The translations under genes were made by a program, and so were the position numbers. From positions 1 through 51,475 of the forward strand of contig JAFGLZ010000215.1 of the NCBI GenBank assembly GCA_016927755.1: DNA of 51,475 nt, read 5' to 3'. Under the pieces are notes generated by a model. The model did not search any database. It saw only the letters and a program-made list of their open reading frames with translations, and was not told the origin of the DNA. Each line of letters starts with the position of its first letter. The stretch's first letter is position 1. Origin of the DNA: Phycisphaerae bacterium (lineage in GTDB: Bacteria > Planctomycetota > Phycisphaerae > UBA1845 > JAFGLZ01). Below, one piece after another: positions 1 to 8,896 of the stretch.

Positions 1-305
1 AAGCGATCGAGACAGGCCAGCATGAACGATCGGAATCGCCCCCGAGACGGATCCACACGCCCGAACACATCGCGCTGGAGCCATGATGAGAAGAACTCTT
101 GGGTAAGGTCCTTGGCGTCCTCGTTGCCGAAACCACGACGCCGGACGTAGCAGTACACGGGCTTCCAGTAGCGCTCGATCATCAGGTTGAGGACAACGCG
201 GTGCGCCGGCGTAAGTTCCCCTCGGACCTCCGCCAACAGGCTCCAATGCGTCGTCGGAAACCTGCCCCCACCTTCTCCCATCTCCGTGTCATCGCTCGGA
301 GCCAA
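1..305 (-). CDS. Planctomycete-type ECF RNA polymerase sigma factor, 3' part off the window
   Basis: The minus strand encodes the N-terminal ~100 residues of a sigma-70 family protein, cut by the left edge. The frame reads FPTTHWSLL, then ERYWKPVYCYVRRRG, DAKDLTQEFF and GRFRSFMLACL. This is region 2 of the planctomycete ECF sigma factors, with the acidic DAxDLTQ helix that contacts core polymerase. Region 4 would lie outside the window. The likely start is TTG at 305, because GGGGGAGG lies at 314-321 with an 8-base spacer; an ATG at 281 is the alternative. Frame and family are clear; the regulon and any cognate anti-sigma factor are not visible. Confidence 0.85.
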   Translation of the reverse strand, partial: MAPSDDTEMGEGGGRFPTTHWSLLAEVRGELTPAHRVVLNLMIERYWKPVYCYVRRRGFGNEDAKDLTQEFFSSWLQRDVFGRVDPSRGRFRSFMLACLDR

Positions 306-978
306 TCGATATGCCTCCCCCAGAAGCTCCATCCCTAGATAGCTTCAGGCAGTCCCCCCAGAAGGTAGGGTTCGACACCTTATCCCCGATGCCCGCTCCT
401 GATGTCAGAAAGGTACGATTCAGAGAACTAGTCTACAGGATCTCGATCGTTCGTTCGAGAACCTGTTGGGCGTGCCCACTCCGCTCCTGGCAAGAAACGC
501 ATGTCATCCTGGACGTGTTTTCGGCGGAGCACAGGTGATCGGAGTGTCCCGCCATCTGGCGTTGGCGGGGCATCTCGTTGGCCTGCCGAGCGACGCAAGC
601 AAGCCTCAGGAATGTTGCCACCCACCCTGAAGTCTGTTGCCAGGCTGGACTAAGCTATTGCCTCGGAAATGATTAGGAAGCAGAAAACGGCTCGGGAAGC
701 TCGTATTCTACCACTGAATTACGCCCGCAGGCTGACTATGAGTTATTCCGGGAGGTTACGTCATCCTGTCAAGTCCCGTTGGGTGCAGAGAAATCGCTGT
801 AAGTCCTGTTGGTTGTGGTTGCGTACATGCGAACTGGCAGGAGACTGGCAGATTCCTTTCGGAGCGAAGTTGGGTTCTTGGCACGACCACGCACCGATGT
901 GGTCGGCATTTCACTTGGTCGCCGGGATCTTTCTCAGATGTGCGAAAGTCCGGCTAGACGGGCGGGCCTTGCGGCTGG
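306..978. other. Non-coding stretch of ~670 bases
   Basis: I see no convincing gene on either strand; frames of up to 123 codons lack recognisable domains and have poor codon bias. Composition is less GC-rich than the flanks. It should hold the promoter of the sigma factor gene. I see no strong hairpin after the YdjY-domain gene. Confidence 0.5.
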
Positions 979-2226
979 CTACGGGCGGGTCGCGGGAAGA
1001 TCTGGGCGCGTGCTCGACGATTGCGCGGGGGGCGACGTAGCCGACACATCGCCGGCGCTTGCCGAATCAGTGTCGGATTCGGAAGCGAGCCGATTCAGCC
1101 CGCTGCGGAGCCGCGCGACGTAATCGGCCAGTTCGGACGCACGGCGCTCCAACCCGGACTGCCTGGAGGTTAGCTGGTCGACCAGGCGCTTGTGCTCCCG
1201 CCCGGCGGACTCCAGCAACGATCGCTGCAGCGGAAGTTGATCGCGCAGAAAGGCCCCACCCGCCTTGGGATCGTTCGCCGGGAAGTCCGACGCGGGACGA
1301 CGATGTACCTCGACGGACGCCTCCGGGACGCCCGCCGCTCTGAGTTGATTCTTCAATCGTCGGATGTCCACGTCGAGCGTCGTCGGGGCGACGAGCACGC
1401 TAATCCGACCGTTCGGCGACGCTTTCAGGTAGTCCTTGACGGCGTTGGTGATCGTCTCGGGATCGTGCCGCCGTCCGTTCAGGAAGACGCGTCCGAACCG
1501 GTCCATCTCCAGCCTCAGTCCAGCGGCGCGGACGAGTACGGTGACGGGCATGTCGAGCTGGGGCACCTTTTCAGTTCGCGCTTCGATCCACATCTGATCG
1601 TAGTCTCGGGGGTGATGGACGGACAGCCCGATGATCGACCCGTCGAAGTCGACGAGGGTCGCCACCGTCCCGTCCTCGTCCGCCAAGATCCCGTCGTCCT
1701 GCGACGGCGCCGAGCCCGCAAGAACCCACGGTAGCGGGCCGAGCGGGGCCTTGGGATCGTCGATGCGCCGCATCCATTCGCTTGCGTCCACCCGTCGGCG
1801 CCGGCCGTCATCCAGCCATTCGACCCCCAGCTCCAGCGTCTGTCCGGTGGCGGGGTGAATCGCGTTCTTCTTGGCGTCCCACCGCGCAGGACGCCCCGGC
1901 TGCAAGCCGATCAACCCGAGCGCCTGGAAGACGTGGAGCGGTCGGGCATCGAGCAGGACGATGCTTTCGTGCGTCTTATCGCCGCCGTATCGATCCGTGG
2001 CGCAGGCGAAGAGCTCCAGCGCGCCCTGCCGGAGCGCGATCTTGCCCGTGAGCTCAACCTGACGCTGAGTCCAGTTGATGGCCACGCCGGGCTTGAAGAT
2101 GACGATGCGGTCGTCGGAGGCGGTCTGGGTCGCCGCCGATCGAGACGTAGTGGCGGCCGCCCTCGCGGCAGCGGGGTGCATGAGGACGGCGATAGCCAGA
2201 GCCAGGCAAATCCGCAGTGCGCTCAC
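979..2226 (-). CDS. Exported YdjY-domain protein with ExbD/TolR-like C-terminal segment
   Basis: A 415-residue exported protein. The start is GTG at 2226: GAGGA sits 7 bases upstream (2234-2238), and the product then opens with a textbook signal peptide (MSALRICLALAIAVLM...AAARA). An in-frame TTG at 2247 lies upstream of that Shine-Dalgarno. Residues ~30-200 resemble the YdjY domain of planctomycete proteins (IVIFKPGVAINWTQRQVELTGKI is abbreviated here to its ends IVIFKPG and ELTGKI). Residues ~225-310 read LRLEMDRFGRVFLNGR, then PNGRISVLVAP and LRAAGVPEASVEV, like the periplasmic domain of ExbD/TolR. The tail is a coiled coil followed by a Ser/Thr/Pro-rich end. A terminator separates it from the secretin gene, so it is probably its own transcript. 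Function is unknown. Confidence 0.85.
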   Translation of the reverse strand: MSALRICLALAIAVLMHPAAARAAATTSRSAATQTASDDRIVIFKPGVAINWTQRQVELTGKIALRQGALELFACATDRYGGDKTHESIVLLDARPLHVFQALGLIGLQPGRPARWDAKKNAIHPATGQTLELGVEWLDDGRRRRVDASEWMRRIDDPKAPLGPLPWVLAGSAPSQDDGILADEDGTVATLVDFDGSIIGLSVHHPRDYDQMWIEARTEKVPQLDMPVTVLVRAAGLRLEMDRFGRVFLNGRRHDPETITNAVKDYLKASPNGRISVLVAPTTLDVDIRRLKNQLRAAGVPEASVEVHRRPASDFPANDPKAGGAFLRDQLPLQRSLLESAGREHKRLVDQLTSRQSGLERRASELADYVARLRSGLNRLASESDTDSASAGDVSATSPPAQSSSTRPDLPATRP

Positions 2227-2263
2227 GAGCGATTCCTCGGTCGGCAACGTTCCACACGGACCG

Positions 2264-2269
2264 ATTGTA
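2264..2269 (-). promoter_or_regulatory. Possible -10 element (TACAAT) of the YdjY-domain gene
   Basis: TACAAT on the minus strand lies ~38 bases before the GTG at 2226 and downstream of the terminator at 2331-2370, the place where a promoter is expected. No good -35 hexamer is visible at 17 bases, so this is tentative. Confidence 0.3.
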
Positions 2270-2330
2270 ACCGATGAGGTCTTCGCCCGGCACTATCGTC
2301 GACGACAGTTCGTTTGGCATGCGGACGGGC

Positions 2331-2370
2331 GAGAAGAAAGCCGCCCCGGCTCGCTTGGGGCCGGGGCGGC
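2331..2370 (-). terminator. Rho-independent terminator of the secretin gene
   Basis: The minus strand has an 11-bp perfect stem, GCCGCCCCGGC with GCCGGGGCGGC, around a 9-base loop, followed by TTTCTTCTC. It lies ~50 bases after the secretin stop codon. It ends the pilus/secretion-type cluster before the YdjY-domain gene. Confidence 0.9.
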
Positions 2371-2418
2371 GCAACGTGCGTCATCGGGATGCGGGGGGGC
2401 CAAGTCGCCCCACCGGCC

Positions 2419-5400
2419 TCACTTCGTCGTCGCCGCGGCAAAGCCCGGATAGGCGTCGTCCTCGGCCTCCTGCTGAATGATGATCTTCGGCTTGACCAAG
2501 ATCAGCAGTGTCGACTCGTCCTTGACGAGCGAGCGGTTGCTGAAGGCTCGCTTGAGCACCGGGATCTTGTTCAAGACGGGCACGCCGGCCTCGATCTCGA
2601 CCTCGCCGCCGAGCTTGAGCCCGCCGATCAGCAGGGTACCACCATCCGGCACGGTCGCGGTCGTGCTGACGGCCGTCGTGCGGACCTCGGGCAACTGGAC
2701 GTTTCCGACGCTGAGCAGGCCGGCCTCGACCCCGCCCTGCTGGACGCCGAACGTTCGGATCGCCAGGATTTCCTGTGTATACGGCTCGAGCGTCATCGTC
2801 ACGTATCGGCGATCGGGAGAGACCGTCGCGGTGACCGTAAGGAACCGGCCCTGTTCAACCTCCCCTATCTCGGGCGTATAGCCGACGGCACCTTGCCCGC
2901 CGACCGAGCCACCTGACGTTTCAGCCGAGACGCTCTCGACGTAATTCTGCGACTCACTCACCGAGATCGACCCATATCGACCGTTGGGAATGACGATCCG
3001 AGGCGCCTGGACAAAGCTCCGCCGCTGGTCGGCCTGCGTCGCGCGGATCAGGAAGTTGACCTGGATGTTGTCCAGGAAGGTACCGGCGACGGTCATCGCG
3101 TCCCCTACAACCCCGCCACCCAGGCTGCCCGGGACCCCACTTGCTGTCGGGCGCGCGAAGCTTTGATGGTTCTGAATGATTGGGATCGGCGTCCACTGAC
3201 TGGAATGCGGTCCGACGGTCCCCGTCGCCGGAACGAGTCCCGCCTGCTGCCACGACTGCTGCGGAATTGCTCCGGCGCCGAGGTTCGTGCCGCCGGTGGT
3301 CGGAACGCTGGGGATGAAGCCCAACCTGCTGTTCTGTCTGGGAACCAGGACCAAGCCGCCGCTGGAGGGGTCGGTCAACAAGTTGCCGCTTGTGTCCACG
3401 GCGCGATCATAACCGGCGTTTCCTGCGTTCAAGATGACGTCCAGGTCGAGACCGATCTCCTCGAGGAAGTTGTTGCTGATGGTCAGGAACAGGGCCTCAA
3501 TGGCGATCTGAACCGACAGCTCCTCTCGAAGCTCCTTCAGCAGCTTGACGACCTGCTGGTGGACGTCGGGCGTGTGCGTGATGATGAGCTGGCCGCGATA
3601 GGATCGGATCGATCCGACGTCGCCCTCACCCTCGCGCCAGGTGTCCGGCTCGATGACCTCGATGATCAGGTCGATCAACTCGTCGGCCATCTCCTCCTGG
3701 GTCCGGGCCATCCCGCCGCCACCATACCCTCCCCCGCCGCCGCCGTAGCCGCCGCCGCCGCCGTAGCCGCCGCCGCTGCGACCGCCGCCGTAGCCGCCTC
3801 CCCCTGATCGCCCGCCGTAGCTGCTACCCGAACGACCACCGCTTGAGCGACCCCCGCCTGAGCGACCGCCGCCATAACTCCCGCCTGAGCGACCGCCGCC
3901 ATAGCTCCCGCCTGATCGACCGCCGCCCATGCCGCCACCGTACCCGCCGCCCATGCCCCCGCCCATGCCGCCGCCCATGCCGCCCCCGCCGCTACTCCCG
4001 AACATGTCGGGGATGTCCTGAAGCAGGTCCTTGACCTCATAGCGGCGGGTCACGGTCTTGCGGTTCAGATCCTCCTTCGTGGAGATGAGTATCTTGCCCT
4101 TGTCGACGACGTAGCCAAGCTGACCGGCCTCGCCGGCCACGCTCTCCAGAATCGCCTCGAGAATGGAAGAGAAGGCGACGTTGCTTAGCTTCTCGACCGT
4201 TACCGACGTCTCGCGGTCAATGTCCACCGCCTCCAGGGCCCGCCAGCGGACGTCGAAGTTGACCGCGACCTGGTCGCGCAGAAACTCGATGACCTGCCCG
4301 AGCGGAACGTCGTCAAACTCGATCTCGGGCAGCGTCTGCTTCAGCTTCTCCTGGATCTCCTGTTCCGCCTCTTCGCCGGCACCTGTCCCGAGGGCCAGGT
4401 GTTCCCGACGAACGGTGATCTCTCGCCAGTCCTTCGGGAACCGCATCAACGTGCGGCTCCAAGGCACGAGGTCCTCTCGTACCTCCCCGAGGCTTCGGGC
4501 CCCCTCGCGCGCGCGGTCCTCCTCCGACTGACGCTGCCTGCGGTAGTCGGTGATGGCCTCCAGGTCCTCCCTGAGCCACCTGGCGCGCTCGAGCAGGGGA
4601 TCGATCACCTCGACCTGCTTGAGGACTTCCACCGCCTCGGCGAATCGCTTCTCCGAGCGGAACTTGAAGGCCTGCTCCATGAGGTGGTCGATCTTCTGCT
4701 GTTTGACCTCCTCAAGGGCGATTCGACGGTCTTCCTGGGCGCGAGCCACCTCCTCCATCGCCTTGCGGACCTGCTCCTGCTCATAGGCTCGCTCGCTGTC
4801 GTCGACGGACTGGGTCAGGGCGTTGATCTCCTCCTTGACCTCTTCATACAGGCTGGCCGGCTCGGCGTTGGCCCGATTGGACTCGATCGTCTGTCGGGCG
4901 TATTCGAGCGTCTTGCGGGCGTCTTCGTACCGGCGCTCTTCCACGGCCTTATGGACGTCGCGCTCAGCTTGACGATACAAGGCCACCGCCTTCTGCCAGA
5001 GGATGGCCTTGTTCTGGCGAATCTTGTCCACGAGCGACGTGGGCTCCTCGATGACCTGGAACTGCGCCACCTGGTCGAGCCCTTCCTTGGCTTCCGGCAG
5101 GCCCCTGACGAGCTCAAGCGCGCGGCGGAAGTGTTCAGCCGCCTTGTCCAACTCGCCCGCGTCCAGCGCGGCTCGGCCGGCGACGACGCACTCGTTGGCC
5201 TGCGCCCGCGCATCCCCTGCCGGCGCCGTCGTGGTCTTGCCCTTATCGGGACGATCCTCACTGACGACCTGCGCGGCGAGATCGGCCGAGGGAATCAATT
5301 CCTCCAACTCGTCCAAAGCCTTGTCGATCTCCGGAGGTAATCGGTCTTGTCCGGCCTCCTCGCGATCGTTACCCACCCCGGTCGCGATTCTCTCTTCCGC

Positions 5401-6186
5401 TTTCGATGTCTGCTTCAGGCTTGCGAGGTAGAGGAGATAGTCGGACGGCACCGCCGGCCCGACCGGTTCGTCCGAATCGAGAGCGATCCCTTCCGTAAGG
5501 CGAGGCGCCTGAATCTCCCGCACCTCGATCCGCTCGGACTCCGCCGGACTCGCGGGCGCATCGGTCTTCTGTACGGTTCCATGCGGTAGTTCGATCGGCT
5601 TGGCGCGGTTCGTGTCGTTGGCTTCAGGCGTCGAGGCCCTGGTCCACTTCGGCGCTTCGGGTCGGTCGGAGTCAATGCGTGGAATCGCGATCACCTCGGC
5701 CGGTGTCTGCGAGGCCGCCTGTTTGATTTTCGGTTGGTCGGGCGCCGCCGCGGGCTTGCCGTCCTTCGAGCGCTTCTGGGCAATCAGATGGAGGCGTTCG
5801 GCGGCGGCTTCCTTGAGATCCGCGCCTGCGTACTGGTTGGAGCGGACGGACGCATAGAGCTTCTCGGCCTCTTCGAAACGCGACTCGTCGAAAGCCCCGT
5901 CGGCCTCGGTTTTCTGCCGCTGCGCCCGGGAGAGCTGATGTTGCGCAATGCTTGCCTCGGTGACGTAGCGGTTGCGCTCCTTGCGATCAGTATCGGAGAG
6001 GTCCTCGACCTCGAGCTTGAGCAGGATCTCCCTGGCTCGCGCGTATTCGCCTTGATTGAAGAGGCGAATGCCGTCCCTAAGCTGATCGCTAGCGGACTCG
6101 GCCGTTGCTGGCTTCGGGTGAGACAACAAGACGACCGCTGCGGCTGCGACCGCTGCCAGCAGACGTTTCTGGCGTGCCGACCTCAA
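2419..6186 (-). CDS. Giant secretin (GspD/PilQ family) with N-terminal TPR/coiled-coil region and Gly-rich insert
   Basis: About 1255 residues, twice a usual secretin. The start is TTG at 6186: a perfect AAGGAGGT (6193-6200) lies 6 bases upstream, inside a longer frame reaching 6207. A signal peptide follows (RSARQKRLLAAVAAAAVVLL...ATA). Residues ~30-60 and ~325-370 hold TPR-like repeats, and ~380-580 is charged coiled coil. Residues ~605-690 (FDDVPLGQVIEFLRDQ) are an N0/STN-like domain. Residues ~732-827 are almost only Gly, Ser, Arg, Tyr and Met (GGGMGGGMGG, then GRSGGSYGG repeats). After that come a ring-forming N domain (LIITHTPDVHQQVVKLL) and the secretin barrel (VPDGGTLLIGGL near 1182; NKIPVLKRAF after it). 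It should form the outer-membrane channel for the PilM-N-O-like platform encoded upstream. The low-complexity insert sits just before the ring domain; its role is unknown. Confidence 0.93.
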   Translation of the reverse strand: MRSARQKRLLAAVAAAAVVLLSHPKPATAESASDQLRDGIRLFNQGEYARAREILLKLEVEDLSDTDRKERNRYVTEASIAQHQLSRAQRQKTEADGAFDESRFEEAEKLYASVRSNQYAGADLKEAAAERLHLIAQKRSKDGKPAAAPDQPKIKQAASQTPAEVIAIPRIDSDRPEAPKWTRASTPEANDTNRAKPIELPHGTVQKTDAPASPAESERIEVREIQAPRLTEGIALDSDEPVGPAVPSDYLLYLASLKQTSKAEERIATGVGNDREEAGQDRLPPEIDKALDELEELIPSADLAAQVVSEDRPDKGKTTTAPAGDARAQANECVVAGRAALDAGELDKAAEHFRRALELVRGLPEAKEGLDQVAQFQVIEEPTSLVDKIRQNKAILWQKAVALYRQAERDVHKAVEERRYEDARKTLEYARQTIESNRANAEPASLYEEVKEEINALTQSVDDSERAYEQEQVRKAMEEVARAQEDRRIALEEVKQQKIDHLMEQAFKFRSEKRFAEAVEVLKQVEVIDPLLERARWLREDLEAITDYRRQRQSEEDRAREGARSLGEVREDLVPWSRTLMRFPKDWREITVRREHLALGTGAGEEAEQEIQEKLKQTLPEIEFDDVPLGQVIEFLRDQVAVNFDVRWRALEAVDIDRETSVTVEKLSNVAFSSILEAILESVAGEAGQLGYVVDKGKILISTKEDLNRKTVTRRYEVKDLLQDIPDMFGSSGGGGMGGGMGGGMGGGYGGGMGGGRSGGSYGGGRSGGSYGGGRSGGGRSSGGRSGSSYGGRSGGGGYGGGRSGGGYGGGGGYGGGGGGYGGGGMARTQEEMADELIDLIIEVIEPDTWREGEGDVGSIRSYRGQLIITHTPDVHQQVVKLLKELREELSVQIAIEALFLTISNNFLEEIGLDLDVILNAGNAGYDRAVDTSGNLLTDPSSGGLVLVPRQNSRLGFIPSVPTTGGTNLGAGAIPQQSWQQAGLVPATGTVGPHSSQWTPIPIIQNHQSFARPTASGVPGSLGGGVVGDAMTVAGTFLDNIQVNFLIRATQADQRRSFVQAPRIVIPNGRYGSISVSESQNYVESVSAETSGGSVGGQGAVGYTPEIGEVEQGRFLTVTATVSPDRRYVTMTLEPYTQEILAIRTFGVQQGGVEAGLLSVGNVQLPEVRTTAVSTTATVPDGGTLLIGGLKLGGEVEIEAGVPVLNKIPVLKRAFSNRSLVKDESTLLILVKPKIIIQQEAEDDAYPGFAAATTK

Positions 6187-6787
6187 GGCCCTACCTCCTT
6201 GCATCACAGGGCGAAGCGCCCCACACCCGGTTCGAGATCAATTCGTTCCGGGCTCCGACTCGATCAGGTTGCCCTCAGACCGCTCGGGACACGTCGTCTT
6301 GGCTGCCGACCGGACGCGAATGGGCGACAAGGCCGGCCCGCACCACTTCCCGACGACATAGCAAGATCGTTTCTTGAGCGCCAGAGCTCGTCAGACAACC
6401 CGTCTGTACGCATGGTCCCTTCCTCCGTGAAGGGAACACTGCTTCAAATCACGAGTTTAGAGCAACCGTAACCCCAAGTCATTCAGCGTTTTGTATTCCC
6501 CATCGACGCGGGGAATCCGCAGACTGCATTATCAGACCTTGGTTGTTATCGGCACTTGTGCAAACCTATCTACAAAAAAGGCTTGGCGTAAGGAGAGAAA
6601 ATCTGGCGGTGCTGATGCCACCGGATGTCCCTTCAGAAACGAATCTTACGGAGCGCGTATCCGTGAGCCGAGAGGGCCGGTCTCGTGTCGAATGGGGCAA
6701 CAGACCGGGCTGAGGAATCAGGCACGTGGGAAGCACGTCACTTCCGTACCGCCGGTAGCACAAACAATTGGGCCCCAACAGGAGAAT
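6187..6787. other. 600-base gap inside the pilus/secretion cluster
   Basis: This lies between the Arg/Ser-tailed membrane protein gene and the secretin gene, both on the minus strand. A 49-codon frame at 6264-6413 has a fair Shine-Dalgarno but background codon bias, so I do not call it. A 7-bp hairpin (TCCCTTC/GAAGGGA, 6416-6435) is present without a T-run. The gap may hold a separate secretin promoter. Confidence 0.45.
6193..6200 (-). promoter_or_regulatory. Shine-Dalgarno AAGGAGGT that fixes the TTG start of the secretin
   Basis: The full anti-16S complement AAGGAGGT lies six bases before TTG at 6186. Starting at the upstream GTG (6207) or ATG (6204) would place this site inside the coding region and push basic residues before the signal peptide. 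Confidence 0.8.
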
Positions 6788-8842
6788 CTACCGTCTCGAT
6801 CGGCTTCGACCGCGGGACGACGATCGGCTACTCCTCGAACCTCCGTACCGGCTGGATTTGGACTTGCCTCCCTTGTAGCGGGAGAACTTACTGGATTTCG
6901 ACGACTTCTGACCGGTCTTCTTGGACGCTTCCACCTTGACCGGTTTGGCCCGAGAAGCCCGAGTTTGATTGTAGAGGTCCTTGTAGCGAGGATCGTTCTT
7001 GTCCACCAAGGCAAAACGCTCATGAAGCTCGCCGTCTTCATCCATGTAGATCAGGGACTGCGTCTCGCGGGTTGAAGGACTCAGCGCGAAGCCCTTGCCT
7101 TCACCCAGCGTCTGGGCCGGTTGGTAGATGGCCTCAATGGACAGGTCGACGGCCAGGGCGCCGGTGAAGAAGTCCACCTCTTCACGGAACTCCTGACCGG
7201 CAATGGTCACCTGGGCATCTCTGGTGCCGCCGATCTCATCGCCGGGCGTGATCGTGAATAGCTCCTTGATCCAACCGTCTTGATACCATTTGAAGATCTC
7301 AACGCGGACCCCGTCTCCGCGTGGGTCTTTTCCGACGAGGTAGAAGTACGTGTCGCGCTCGATGCTGACGGCCTCCGAGGGATCAGACCAATCCCCGTAG
7401 AGAACGAGTTTGGTCGCGTCGTCTCGATCCTTCAGTTTGGCGGCGGCGCGACAGTAGGCGTTCACGATTCCGACGCGTGTTCGATATCGATACGTTCGGC
7501 CGGGCTCGCCGCTGATGTCGAACGCGCGAATGGGAGAGAATCGGTCCTTTGCCACGACTTCACCGGGGCCCTTGCCTGGCCTGCCCGTCTCCGTCAACCC
7601 GAGAATCTCACCCAGAAGTCGCTCGTCGGAAATGCTGGCGACGCGATTGGCCTTATGAACGTCGAGGGCTTCCTGGGCCAGCTTCTTGGCCTCCTCGTAG
7701 TTCCTGGCCTCGTGGGCGGTCTTGGCCTTGGCGAGCAGCTCATTGAAGTACTCAGCGGCCTCGGCCGTCGTCCGGAAAGTCCTCGTGCCGGACTTGGCCT
7801 CGGTCGCGCCGGTTCGACGGGGCGCGGGGCTGTCCTTGCCATAGTCTCGCGCGTCGCGCTTAAGGACGCTCTTCGGAAGGCCCTTGAGGCTGATCCCTCC
7901 TTTTCGGTCCTGCACGGCGGCGGGCGTCGCGCGAACGCTCGCTCGCCCGGCATCCTTGCCGCCGCCTTGATAGGCCGGTTGCCCGTTGCGCCGCGTCGGG
8001 CCCAAAGGGGTCAAGACGTCCCGCTGGACGTTCTCCGAACGGAGTCGGTCGTAGTACTCCCCGAACTCAGCCATCGACTCGCGAGAGAGGGTCTTGTTCT
8101 CGCCCTCGCCAACAAGGATCAGCTTTGGCTGCTTGGGGAGCGCGGACTCGTTGTAGGGCACGATGTCTTCCCACTCACCCCACTCCGCGCCGAATCGCTC
8201 CTGGCGTTGGACCTGCACGTCGGCGAAGACGACCTCCGTCATGTCCTCGTCGTATCCTCCTTCCTTCAGCAGCTCTATCTGTCCGACCCGATCGAACTCC
8301 GATTCAATGATGACGAGGTTGATGTCCTCCTCGATAACGTCCGCCTGGGCTGCAGGCCTTTCTCCTTCGGCCGCAGGTGCTTTCGGCGGCGCCGCCAGGG
8401 TCCGCAGGACCTGAACATTCGGTTCGCCGGGCGCCTCGACCTTGGCCAGGGCAATGCCTTCCTTGAACTCGCGGATCTCCGTTCGCTCGATCCGCTTGGC
8501 GGGTCTTCCCCAAGCCACCGCGGCAACCAACGTCGGATCAAGGCGATTGACGGCGATCTGGCCCTCGAGGAAAGTGGCCTCCAGCTTCTCTTTCCACCCG
8601 GGGTCCTTGAGGCGCTCGTTGGGGTCGTCATCCTTGCGTGCCAGTTTCCCGGCGAGCTTCTTGGCGTTCTCCGCAACGACGCGGTCGATTCCCCCGGGGC
8701 CGTAGGTCTCGCCGTCGTACTCAACGGTGTTGGGACTGCTGATCAGCTTGGTGACGACGACGGCCAGCAGAAAGAGGACCGCAATGCCCAAGATCACTTT
8801 CTCGACATGCTGTTCAACGATGCCGATGCTCTTTTTCGCCAT
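6788..8842 (-). CDS. Inner-membrane protein of the pilus/secretion cluster, with Ser/Arg/Lys-rich tail
   Basis: 684 residues starting MAKKSIGIVEQHVEK with GGGAG upstream. One transmembrane helix is visible at ~15-33 (VILGIAVLFLLAVVVTKLI), so most of the protein should be periplasmic. A helical TPR-like repeat lies at ~365-400 (LLAKAKTAHEARNYEEAKKL). A beta-rich region with conserved aromatics follows from ~440 (YRYRTRVGIVNAYCR; DTYFYLVGKDPRGDG). The last ~45 residues are nearly all Ser, Arg, Lys and Gly, ending in RS dipeptides. Its place between the PilO-like gene (54 bases upstream) and the secretin suggests a linker between inner membrane and gate, as PilP/GspC do. No sequence match to PilP is evident by eye; the assignment is from context. 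Confidence 0.88.
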   Translation of the reverse strand: MAKKSIGIVEQHVEKVILGIAVLFLLAVVVTKLISSPNTVEYDGETYGPGGIDRVVAENAKKLAGKLARKDDDPNERLKDPGWKEKLEATFLEGQIAVNRLDPTLVAAVAWGRPAKRIERTEIREFKEGIALAKVEAPGEPNVQVLRTLAAPPKAPAAEGERPAAQADVIEEDINLVIIESEFDRVGQIELLKEGGYDEDMTEVVFADVQVQRQERFGAEWGEWEDIVPYNESALPKQPKLILVGEGENKTLSRESMAEFGEYYDRLRSENVQRDVLTPLGPTRRNGQPAYQGGGKDAGRASVRATPAAVQDRKGGISLKGLPKSVLKRDARDYGKDSPAPRRTGATEAKSGTRTFRTTAEAAEYFNELLAKAKTAHEARNYEEAKKLAQEALDVHKANRVASISDERLLGEILGLTETGRPGKGPGEVVAKDRFSPIRAFDISGEPGRTYRYRTRVGIVNAYCRAAAKLKDRDDATKLVLYGDWSDPSEAVSIERDTYFYLVGKDPRGDGVRVEIFKWYQDGWIKELFTITPGDEIGGTRDAQVTIAGQEFREEVDFFTGALAVDLSIEAIYQPAQTLGEGKGFALSPSTRETQSLIYMDEDGELHERFALVDKNDPRYKDLYNQTRASRAKPVKVEASKKTGQKSSKSSKFSRYKGGKSKSSRYGGSRSSRSSSRGRSRSRR

Positions 8843-8896
8843 GGCTTACTCCCACACGACTGGCGGTCCGCGCCGCCGCGCCGCCAATCGGCCGTC

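Noticed and set aside
669..1040. 123-codon plus-strand frame near the left end
   Set aside because: It has poor codon bias, no ribosome-binding site and no recognisable domain, and it overlaps the YdjY-domain gene antisense.
6225..6240. CCGGTTCGAGATC resembling a tRNA T-arm
   Set aside because: It does not fit the B-box consensus and no cloverleaf can be drawn around it.
6264..6413. 49-codon minus-strand frame with a Shine-Dalgarno in the gap before the secretin
   Set aside because: Only about half of its third positions are G or C, like non-coding sequence here, and it has no recognisable feature.
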